NCBI RefSeq assembly: GCF_040054535.1
Contig: NC_090779.1
Location: 19,950,501-20,014,500 of the forward strand
From: Antennarius striatus
Taxonomy: Eukaryota > Chordata > Actinopteri > Lophiiformes > Antennariidae
Length of the DNA stretch: 64,000 nucleotides
Direction: 5' to 3'
Of this stretch, positions 1 through 11,400 are shown in pieces. How positions within the stretch are numbered: position 1 is the first letter of the stretch; the number at the start of each line of letters is the position of its first letter. Position numbers and translations under genes: made by a program. The notes beneath the pieces are model-generated. The model was not told the origin of the DNA. It did no database searches and saw only the letters and a program-made list of their open reading frames with translations.

Positions 1-3000
1 TCTGAAATGTCCAAGTCACATGCACCACAGAAACTGCTTTCTAATTGTTTAGCAGCACAGCTCTCATCTCAACATCTGCCTTTCAGTCCAATGCTGTGCT
101 TCAGACAGAAACACACACAACTCCACCAAGAACAGTTTCCTTCAATTCAACCAAACCTTATCCAAAAATCAACCTCCTGTTTCTGTAACTATAATTTACA
201 GGATAGACATACCTCCATATGGAAACATACTGAGATCTGATGCATTCAGATTTTTATTTTGAAACACCTGAACTCCAACATGAGCTGCTTTTAAACAAAA
301 GATTCTTAAGAAGATCAGTGAATTAGTCTCTGAGAAATTAAAGAAAATGTTCAAAATTCACACATTCATTAAAAGTTAAAGGGGTCTAGCCTGGGACCCG
401 TCTTCCATCCAGGTTACATGGAAATCCATTCAGGGGCTGTTGTGTAATCATGCTGACAAACCATCTCGACCTACGTCAGAGAAAATGCCAAGGTAGAAAT
501 AACTTCCATCGAATATCAGTGATAATAAACTGACATATTCTGTAACACCACCATCCAGTCCTTTGGACTTTATGACCAAATGACTTCGAACTCAGTTCAA
601 CACTGCTGACTTGTCTGTAAACTGGCTTCATCTATATATTTATTTGAAAACCAAAAAAATAACATCATATTAATGATTTGAATTGAAGGAGAGAATGCCA
701 CATTTATTTCTCCCAGCATGCCCGGGGTATTTCTGCCTCTCTCCTCATCCCAATCTCCCCCTCCCTGGTGTCTGTCCTTCTAGAACACAGGACTCTTTGT
801 TTGCAGAGGAAAAAGCGCACTTTGTAACGTCCTACCTCTGCTGTGCTCAGGACACTGATGAGCAAAGCTACTGCATATGTAACCACTAGCCTGATGTATA
901 GCAACCAGAGCCCTGCATCCAATCACAGTCCTGCTCCTCCCAGAGTACATAACATTATTGCTTCAGACAACAATCGGGTTCAACCATAAGCTGTTCTTTT
1001 GTCAAACCTGTTTGCCATACAAAAGAAATTGGAGATTAAGAACCTCCGATTCAAGAGGAGGTACAGTGATGTGTCAGTCGCTCGTATTACCCTGTCGCTT
1101 TGGTGTTCAAACACCGAACACAAAGAGGTGCCTGTTCAGCAGGCTGGATTTGGATTGCATGCCACTTCTGCAGTAGCAACAAGAACTAAACTATCACCTC
1201 AGGCCCTCTTGCTCCACCGGCCAGAGCTTATAAATATAATGTAGCATTATCTCCTGTCGGATCTGGGGCAAACACAAAGTCCACAACTGTCACTCTATAT
1301 ATTTTATTGCATTTATTGTTTCAAGGATATAATAAAAACAGTATGAGAAAAGATCGATCAAATACAGCCCTGGTCAACTTACTGCTGAGACCTGCAACAA
1401 AAGCAAGCAGTGTTGGAGATTAGAAACTCTATGGATTTAACTTACATCACAGCCACAGGGTTGTGAATGTTGAGCTGAAGACATGTTACACAACTAGACT
1501 GAGGGGAGTATGCTTTTTGTTATAAAAACAAAATGGCAGCGTGAGGCCTGATTCATGAGGAGAGCTCGTGTAACACGACCCAGATGTTTCAGATGCACTA
1601 GAACCCAAACCCAGACTACAACATGTGACTATTTCCTGATAAGACTCCACAAAAATTGTGCTATTTCAGATTAATGAATATTTATTTCCACTCAAGGTTT
1701 CTACCCATGCTGTCTAACTGCTGCAGAAATCTCAGGGTCTCTGCAGATGAGCAGTTTTGCAAAACGAATTAACCTCGTGCTGATGAAAAATGTCCTTTCA
1801 AATCTGCTGTGAAGCTGCCCTACTTTTCACTCTGTTTCTCCGAAATACTTCTGCAGTTCTCCAAGGTTGCTGAGGTGGAAGGGTCAGGGTGGAAACCCGG
1901 TAAAGGCGGTTCAACTCAGCAGATGGCGGTTTGGTAAGAGGAAGGTCGTTGACTCGGGATATTGTTTCATGGTCCTTCTTGTGCTTACTGACTGTGATCC
2001 TTTCAGATCTGAAACTTGATGATGAAAAGCCCACTGCTGTGTGAGACACCTATTTAAATGTGTCAAAGCAGTAAAAGTCAGACACACAGAAAATGAGAAA
2101 AGAAACAGAAAGCTACAGAAAAAGGAACAGGACGACCATCATAATCTCCACATACACGAGCTGCAGGAGGCCATTGTGCCCCAAGGAGGCCTCCCTAAAC
2201 ACTTCACCCCTGCATGAGCCCCATGTCCCCCCACGCTGCCCTACATAGCACACAGAATCCGTCAACCATGACCCATTTAATACGCTCGCTAGCCAGCATA
2301 AGATAAAAATCCAGCTGCATTAGCCTCAATCTTCACCTAACAGCGGATGTCTGCTTGCAGAAATCTGCTCAAAATTAATCAGTGCTTTGAGGGTGAAGTC
2401 AAAGGAGCTAATAGAAACTGAAGATGATGTAGAGTGCTCTGTCTTGGATCAATGATCTAGTTAGCAATTCAATTCTTCATCCAGAAACAGATCTCACTCT
2501 CGTCTGCCCACTGCAGCGAGGCCCAAACTAGACTGAGGTGAAAATACTCAAATAATTTAGAGCCGTGTGAACGTGCACAAAGTACTGAGCAGCGCAGGTG
2601 GAATAAATATTGATTAGGATTTGCAAAATGTACACACACACACACACACACACATAGAGCCTGCTAAACTCACTCTACCATCTTCTTATTTAAAACAGAC
2701 ATTTTCTTAAGCAAACAGGAAGATGTGTTTGTAAGTGCTCACGCTCGCGGTGTTAATCTGGTGAAACCATCCGTTAACAAATGTCGTTTGTCACGCAGGT
2801 GAGCAGCGGCCTGCTTCCTTTTAGAAGCATAGGTGTTTGCAGCCATCTAAAGAAACTGCATAAAAATGATGAAGATGAGGAGGGAGAGTGAGTAAGATGT
2901 CACTGGTTTAGTGCATAAACAGATACAATACAGCAGGCTACTCACTGAAATGGAATAAAACCTTCCCTTCAGGAGGGAACAGAACCACAGCGGGGAAGGA

Positions 3001-5560
3001 GTCTGTGCTGCTTATTGGTATTCCCCCCAACTGATCCGAATGGATACGGACTCTCTCCCATTCCGAGCTCACACAGGGAAATGGAAAGCAAGCCAGGCTT
3101 ATGAACGGGGGGAGGGGGAGTAATAAGGAGCACATCAGATAGCTGACCCAACATCTCCTCCTCTTCTACCTCTCAACTGCATCCCGCAGCTGCTGTGGAC
3201 ACTCTGTGATTGCAAAACCTTTGAAATAGTGTGCCAACTCATCAAAATGAAAGAGGATGTAAAAAAAAAAAGCGACAGAATCTGAAGTCTTGAGTTTCCT
3301 GAATGACTAATCCCCAGGAGGTCAGGGGAATGAATTGCTTAAGACGTCTTTGCTATTATCTCTGGAGAAGATTGTCCAGGACTGAATCAATAGCCCATTA
3401 ACACTCCCACTGCCCGTCTGCCCCCATGTAGACTGGGGAGAATGGGATTCAATTAAGATAAATATGAAGCATTCTCTGTGAAGGAGGCAGCAGAGTCAAT
3501 GACAGAGCACTGGATTCAAACACAGAGCAGAATACAGCAGGTTAAATGGTTGCTAATTATATTGATCCGATGCCTAATGAATGTGAGGCGCTGCAGCAAA
3601 CAGGGTTCATTAAAGGACAAACCAGCTTCCACATTTTACCAGGTCCAGCATCCATTGAGGGTTAAATGCAGGTCGGAGAAACGAGCCTCTCAAACTGAAC
3701 TGTTGCATCATCTTTGGCCTCTAACCCACAATGTCTGCTGCACAACGGCGCATACAGATTCTGATAATCATAATGAAGCAAGTGTGTGATTCCATATTTG
3801 AGAAGCTGCTGAAAGATATTTGTGTATGAATGTTTGGTACTCTGAGAGAAAAACATTGATTCTATTCACTTTTAAATCAGGAGGTCAGCAGAGGAGTTTT
3901 GGCAGGAAATAATCTGGTTGAGGAGTAAATCAAAATATCACACTCCACCTTTGGAGACTCCACAGGCCAAGGGATTTTTCTGAACATTAAATTCTGCAGT
4001 TTGTTTCTATAGTTCATATTAGTATTATATAACTATCTCAGATTTTTATAAAAAGAAAATTATAAAATCATAGCCTTCCAAATGCTGGTATTTCCAACAC
4101 ATGGACATTATAATGCTGCTGACGTTGCTTTAAAGAGATCTGCCTCATGCCAAACTGAGTGACATCATCTGATTCCTCAACCCTGAAACCCTCCCAGACT
4201 TTTGAGTCATGAGTTCATCATCAGTCGTTTATGAACCTACATGATAACAGATCTGGGTTGTTTTTTTTGGTCTGGATATAATTTCTTAGCTTCATAAATA
4301 CATAACATGAATATGAATCACTCCGAATCTAAATTGTCTATGTTACATATTGTTGGAAGCAGTGTCTCCACCCGCCTCTTCAGACCTAGTTTATCTTCAC
4401 CAACTCCAGGGATATATTCTTAACAGCCAGACCCCAATTATGATCCAGATCTTAATCCAGATGTGGATCCATTTGTGCATAACTGTGGAATGTCACCTAT
4501 CAATTCCGATCATGTCTATTATTTTTCATTCACTGTCAAAACAAAAACTTTCACAATGTTGAAGAAACAGAAAGAAGTGACTTCATTATTCAGCTCTTCC
4601 TCAGCACAAGATCCACATCTGCGTCTAATTTCATCAAAATCCATTGACAGATGAAGCTTTAGTGTATGTTCATTCAGGAAGAAGAAACTTTATTCCACAT
4701 GTTGTTCTATTTTACACACCTTACACACACGTTCAAGATTATTTTCCTGCTGTACTAGACAGACACTTCGACTGAGGTCAGCCGAGCTCATCAGCCACCT
4801 ATCAAACAGTGACACAACTCAATATCACCTATCAAGCTGTTACTATCCCAAATATGAATCTCTTTGTTCCTCTCCTTCTTCCACGCTGCTCTTATGTGCA
4901 CACCTCCACCTTCACATTATCCATCTTCCCAGACCCACAAACTTCATCAGTGCATCAGCTTCATCAGGATCATCAGCCCACACCACATCAGTCAGCCTGA
5001 AGGCTCAAGTGCTCAATACTTTCCCAACAGACCGATTATCACATAACATTTGATGAAATACACATATTTATCTACTTCAGCCACTCTCATTTCTCAGAAA
5101 AACAATCATGCGATCTTTATCTGATCATCGATGGGAAAGACCAACAAGCTGTCCTGATTCAAAGTTAAAACACTTTAAGAATGAATGATTCTGTCCAACT
5201 TGACTCTTGTGTGGTACAAACTTCTATTGAATTTACGTTCATTTTTGTATAAATCTATATATGTGACTTTACAACCTATGCTCTATACAGCCCTGATTCC
5301 GATTACAGCTCAGACAAAGAGAAGATTAATCAATCATAATTTGACATGAAATTACTCAGTTAAATAATTTGAACAAACTGATCCATTCACTTGATAGAAT
5401 CAATTCATGATCTCAACTTTGGCTCTGGGAATCCTTTTTTTTTTTTTTTTTTTAACTATTTCACAACCAAACCACGACTAAATAATCGATATAGTAACAA
5501 TGAGATCAATAGATATGGAACAGAAGATAAAACATCCACTCTGTTTTTGTGCGTGTCCAT
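1..5560. other. Non-coding stretch, no gene recognised
   Basis: No reading frame here shows a recognisable domain or a chain of exons with matching phases. The open frames are short, overlap on both strands and look like chance. A short (CA)n run sits near 2634-2654 and T-runs near 4260 and 5435-5452. If the possible minus-strand first exon near 5.73 kb is real, this whole stretch would be its first intron, but that is inference only. Confidence 0.5.
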
Positions 5561-5725
5561 CCCGCGACATCTCCGTGACGCTCCGTGCGCCCCACGCAGC
5601 CCCGGTGACAGTCACCGGCTCTTTGTTGGCTTCTGGGCGACGCAGCTGTCGGTTTCCTCAAGCGCTGCTGATCAACAGATAACACGGAGACCTGTCTTTA
5701 AAAAAACACACACACACACACTCAC

Positions 5726-5791
5726 CATCCGGCTGTCGAGGTATTTCTCTACTTCACATAAACTTCGCACGGAGACGTTTGCGCTGGGCAT
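5726..5791 (-). CDS. Possible first coding exon of an unidentified minus-strand gene
   Basis: On the minus strand an ATG (5789-5791) opens 22 codons beginning MPSANVSVRS and ending YLDSRM, directly followed by a consensus donor GTGAGTG (complement of 5719-5725). The surrounding 250 bp is richer in C+G and CpG than its flanks, as first exons often are. I found no following exon between 1 and 5.5 kb, so the gene, if real, continues outside the window. Synteny would suggest a tmcc3- or ndufa12-side neighbour, but the residues match neither as I remember them. It may be chance. Confidence 0.27.
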
Positions 5792-5871
5792 AATAACTCC
5801 GTTTGTTGTCAGATGGGACCATCCAGCTGACTAGTCTACAAACTCACGCCTAACGCCGCATCCATGATTAA

Positions 5872-6034
5872 CCTCTCTCTCCCCCTCTCTCCCTCTCTCT
5901 CCCTCTCTCTCCCCCTCTTTTTTCTCTCTATCTCTCACTCACACACATCCACACACACATCCACACATGTACTGTATACACACATTCGGGGATATCTTCA
6001 ATGTACAAGAACTGTGTGAAACTCCGCCTCTTTC

Positions 6035-6104
<70 letters not shown>

Positions 6105-6115
6105 GGGGGGGGGCG
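5872..6115. repeat. Composite low-complexity block: pyrimidine tract, (TG)33, G-run
   Basis: A CT-rich tract (about 5872-5940, units like CTCTCTCCC) is followed by short CA runs, then about 33 uninterrupted TG dinucleotides (6035-6100) and a run of eight or more G (6106-6113). Mirror-type pyrimidine tracts, alternating TG and G-runs are three classes of sequence known to adopt non-B DNA forms. Microsatellite slippage is the simplest origin. Confidence 0.9.
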
Positions 6116-6199
6116 CCATCTGACGCACATCAGCCTCAACCCTGTTAGTGCAAGATCACTAAATTCATATCGTTATTGGACAAAATTGGTGAATTAGTA

Positions 6200-8160
6200 A
6201 TAAAATTATTAAAAATGGTGTGTCCATAGTGTATTTTTCGTGTAAGCACCACGAGGAGATCACGTGGTTTACTTGTCACTCCTCCTCACCCCCTGCTGCT
6301 CATGGGCGCGTTGCATATGTTGCTGAACTGCAAATATATACTCACCAATTTGTTAACTTGTAACTTTTAATAAAAATGTACAGATTACAAACTTACTATT
6401 TAAATTAAAAAATTTTTTTAAAGGTTTCAATAAATCAGTTAAATTTGACTTGTCAATTATATTTTGCATAGAGTTTTGCGCAATAAACTGAAGCAGCAGC
6501 TCACAGCTTCTCCATCTGTTCTCTTCCTATGAAGATACTGTGTGCTCCACTGTTCCACTGGAATGTCTGCTGGTATTTTCTCATTTATATCTGTAATTCA
6601 TTGGTTGTTGCTAATCTTCATAAAACCAGTTCAGCCACTTTTTCCTGTTTCACTCAAGGCAGTCAAAACCATAAACTGGCACTTTCACTCACATTCATTT
6701 GGCTTGGAATGAACTAATCCACAAGAGCTGCAAACAAAAAAGCTTATGTTGCATCACAGCTTGCTTAACCTTTTTAGTTGTGGATAAGAAGTGTTTATTT
6801 TTGCACCCTGTAGATGAGAAATGTGTGAAGAATCACACACCGACGTGCACTGAAAGTAGGTGCATTGATGTAGAGATATGGTAGAGCTGTGGAAAAAAAA
6901 AATCACATAAAAGAAGCTGCTGGGTACAATGGACCGTGGACTCTAAAAGCAGCAACAGACAATATCATCCATGTGGTCATCAAGTTTTAATGGTCCTATC
7001 ACTGCCTTTAATTAGCTGCACTCACACAGCAAAAGAATGCTTACGGCCACTGTCCTCGGGTCACCCATATCCATACCGCCCTAATGAAATATTGATTGGC
7101 TAATAACACGGTCCAACTCTAGTTCCTCGCACAGCACAATGCAAAGTCTTACACCCCAACGTCACTTGACACGAAACAAAACAGCAAGTCACCGGGGGCA
7201 GGATACAGATTTTGCATTACTAATTCAAAGGGAACATGTAAACCATCAGCATGTGTTTACAAAAGGGGTTCCAAGAAGTAATGTTGTTTGCATGTGTTGA
7301 CATGGTTATTTAAACCCTGACCCAAGTCTGGATTAAAACCAAAGATCTATTTCAGGATTTACTTTACAAAGTCATCCAGACGATTCAAACCTGCTTCTAA
7401 AAAAAGAAGTCAGTTGAATTATGGATTTGTAAGTTCAACAGGTAGAAAACATGTTTACAAGTGTCCAGAGCTGAAGCTAAAAAGACCAGGTGTTTGTTTA
7501 AGGTCAAGCTCAGTTCTAAGAGGGACTTTAAACCAACAAAGGTTAAAGTTTGATTTCCTGTGTACTTGTTGACTTAATATTTTGGCTACTCCACCGACTT
7601 TCGTCTGAATGCTGGAATGAAAAAGTTCAAAACTTTTGAAAGAGTTTGTCTTTTTTGTGACGTACTTTTAAGAAAACACTACAAAACCGATACAAAACCA
7701 ACCACTGCGAAATAAATTATATGTCCGATTTCTCTCTTGTGATTTTCAGGATATTTGACACAGTAAAGACTCTGGTCAAGCTACTCTGACCAAAAAAATG
7801 TCAAATTCAAAACTCATGTGTTAAAGAGAAAAATCAGAAAACATGACAGGCATTTTTATTTCCCAATGACTTAAACATCATGTCCTGTCCAAATTTATGT
7901 GTCCAAAAGATAGAATTCATGAACTACAAAGTGCCGTTTGTTGTGGCCTTCTTGGTGAATCCTATACACAAACCTTAATACATAATGACAACAACGGCTA
8001 CGCTGTCCGATCCTTTGGATTGGCAAACAAATAAAAAATAAAGGTTCGAACCTTCAAGTGATGAAATCATCTCACAAATAAATTCACGACAATTTCCTCA
8101 TAATCATCAGGAGAAAAACAAAAACAACTTGACATGAACATTTATGAAAGCGATGAAAAA
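6200..8160. other. Intergenic / probable nr2c1 3' flank
   Basis: AT-rich, with no coding exon detected on either strand. On the minus strand a candidate poly(A) signal AATAAA lies at the complement of 7855-7860, about 640 bp past the nr2c1 stop codon. The part above about 7.85 kb is therefore probably nr2c1 3' untranslated region. Nothing else was recognised. Confidence 0.5.
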
Positions 8161-8496
8161 AAATATGATTCCTGCAGAAGAGGAGAGGCTGGGGGGGCAT
8201 GGAACATAAAACAGTATGTACAATAAAAAGCGCAGTCCTCTACGTAGGTTTCAAGGGTTCATTCCTGAAGTGGCCTGGAGTTGATTTTTACTCGTCCTCT
8301 TTGCGAAATGCGTTCAGCTGTCTGGTTAAAGAGGACCTGGAGTCGGAGCAAGGTAGCGAAAAAATAATTCCCATTGGACGTTGAGTCATAAATACAGCAT
8401 GTTCTGACCACTTAGTGATCGTTCTATGGAGCACTCCGATTGGTTGTCTGAAAGTATTCACAATCCCGTGGTGCAATCACAATTGGCAAGGTGGCG

Positions 8497-11400
8497 TCAC
8501 ACCCCGGAAGACGCCTGGCTGTTGTAATCAGTGGACTCCATTTTGAGGATGTAAGGGATGATGCTGTCGATCTGAACGTTGCCAATGAGCCCCGCGAAAA
8601 ACAGCTCCTCTGTGACGGCTGCACTTATCAGTCTGAGGGCGGGAAGACGCAGCAACAGCTTGGATAACCTGAGAAATGGGGACAAAAAGTTTAAGCGTTT
8701 TCTGTAGCAAGTACTTAAACTGTGCTATCAGAAACCTGGTATGCTAAGCACCACCCAGTTCTTAACTAGTGTGAATGACCTGGAATTAAGTAACGATAGC
8801 TAAAGCCTACTGACCGGTAAGAGTCTTCTGGGTAGGTCGTGGTTACATAGTCCTGTAGCTCCATGTAGGCCTTCTCCTGAAACCTCTCTATTTGTGGGGT
8901 ATTGTCTATGCCTGGGTGATCTAGTCGAAAAACAACACATGCAAGCAGAAACACATGAGTTTACACACATTGGGTCCTGAGGATATCATCTGAGAATCTG
9001 TCTTCAAGGGGAGAATTCTGAAGAAATCAAATGATGTTACATTTACTTAATGATAATACACTGATGAGAGAAAATGAATGTGGTTTCTATTTTTCATTTT
9101 CAGCTTTAATTATTTGTTCTCTTCATGTTTTTGAGCAGTGCTTGTCTACGTACCAGGACTAAAAAGAACGATGGCTTTGAGGTAGGCATATTCATAGGAG
9201 TCAGGGGACAGTTTGAGCATGCTGTTACAAAACTCCTGCATCCTCCAGATGTGCTCCATCACTAGTTTTACTCGTTCTGGAGACAGCTTATCTATACAAA
9301 AAAAAAACCCAACACGTTAAGAAGAGCCAGTGATGTGAGGGGGTGAGATCTAAATCAAGGCAAACTGTGTCACAGAAGCATCACAGATCTCTAGGATTAC
9401 ATGGAAAAACTTGTTTCCCTCGTTGAAAACAATGTGTGGACTTTTTGTGTTTTGTTCAAGTGTTTATCCATGGAGGCAGACAAGAGCTGTGGCCTCTTAC
9501 CTTCCTGTAAGCTGGTCTGCAGATGGTTGATAATGGCACTTAAGATGGTACCAACATTCATAATGCTGGAACACTGTGCCAGACCCAGGGCAAACAGTTC
9601 ATTCCAGCAGGCTTTCATCAAGTTAATGTCATTGTCTTGACCACTGTAAAACAAATTAGAATTCATTTAAACGGACAAAGAACAGAGTGGCCATAAGGAA
9701 AGTCATCTGTCATTTTATAACATGTAGGGTCCAATAGGTTAACAAAAAAAATAGAAAAAAAACACGTGACAATGGCTTACCCTAGGGTTTGAAAGGCAGG
9801 AATAGAGCGAGCCCAGTGCATAGAGAGAAAAAGTAGCCGGGAAGCTGACTCACAGATGTAGTTCACATTGAGGTACTCTGGCACAGGCAATGGCATCATA
9901 AGCTGAAAGAAAACAGAGTGGAGAGGGAGAGAAGATGACTGCAGTGATAACCAGACACAGGATAACATACTAGGGTTTGGTTGAAGCTGGTTTCATCCAG
10001 AGGATCGATGTTATTGGTCTCACTTACCTTGAAAGGGAAATGGCCATCAGAGAGTAGAGGGCCCTCCAACTCCACCACGGGACCTGACTGGTCCCCTGAC
10101 ATCAGCTGCATTGTGGCCTCCAGGGAGTCTGCTACTGAGCCATCACTGGGATGCAGTACTTTAGCCAGAGTGTCAAACGCTCTAAAGAAAAACACAATAA
10201 AAACCAAAGAAGTCCACATTAAAAGCATTGGGCTTTTTCATTCAGAAATCTAAGACCGTCCAAATTCAGAAAAGGTGCAGCATGGTAAAAATGATTAATT
10301 TGCAAACAACCTGTGTTTCCTGACATACTTTCTCATTGTTCGGTTCAATTATCATTCTATTCATTTTCTCTAATGCAATAACAAATAAGTAAAAGGTTTA
10401 AATAAATCTTTAAGAGTGTGTGTGAATTGGCAATTGAACTGAAGAAAATCTGCTCAGGACAGAGATTTACCCTGAGTTTTAAGGCAAAGGTTCCTGCTGC
10501 AGAAACCAGGTACTAACTTAGCTAATGTAGAGACACATAACACTTGTTATTTAGCCCCCACAATGACTTACAATCTTAACCAGGCATTAACTATTTTTCA
10601 TAACTAGCTCCCGTTCATTAATAGTTGTAATCTAACACTAGGAAACACATGTTGAAAGCTACTGCTAAGGTAGTGTTTTCATTACCTTGTGTCTGCTCCA
10701 CTCTGAACTGAATAGATTACTATGCCTTTTCTTTTAGTTTAAGTGATACCAGGATTTGGATTTTTAGTATTTGAGAAATTCTAATCATTCAAAAACTCAT
10801 TTCAGTCCCAACCTGTTTCCCCATAAAACTCCATTCCCCATATATTTTATGTAGAAATCCAAAATACATTTGCTTTAGCAAATGAAATTCCGTGGACTAA
10901 ATATATTGTACCTGCAGGATTTTTCATAACGCAGTATCCAAACTGGAGCAACGTTTGCATATTAGAGGCACGAAAGAAAGAAAAAATACAATAGAATAGA
11001 AAATATAATGGCAAATGGTACAGTTCTGACTGACTGTGGGTGAATCTAATTAAGCCCTTAAGACCACAGTCAGAAACCACATTGCCCTCCAGGAAATTCT
11101 ATTAACGTTTTGTGACGACCAGGAAGAAACAGCCCTGTGTTTCTTTCCAATGCTGCTGTAGATCTCCTGTGTGTGCATCAAGAAATTCAAAATGGTCCAC
11201 TGGTCAATGTCAAATCTTTTCATTCTTTATGACATCTCCCTCACCGAGTGATATCACTCGCCGTTTGCTCATCTCCTTGGATGTCTGTCATGGTGCTATC
11301 CCCGTTGCTAAGCGTTTCCACTCCCATCAGATCATTGCCGCTGTCACTTGCCTCCCTGTTCTTGCTGAGGTGGGCGAGGGACGTCACAACATTCGCCAGA

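Noticed and set aside
704-922. Minus-strand frame with a hydrophobic segment ([19 protein letters not shown]) before a GTAGGA donor
   Set aside because: Looks like a membrane helix exon, but no partner exon, family match or composition change supports it; the opposite strand is equally open.
5928-6197. Frames made of Cys-Val or Thr-His repeats
   Set aside because: They are translations of the (TG)n/(CA)n microsatellite. The same applies at 34187-34474, 39688-40073, 44124-44512 and 51072-51311.
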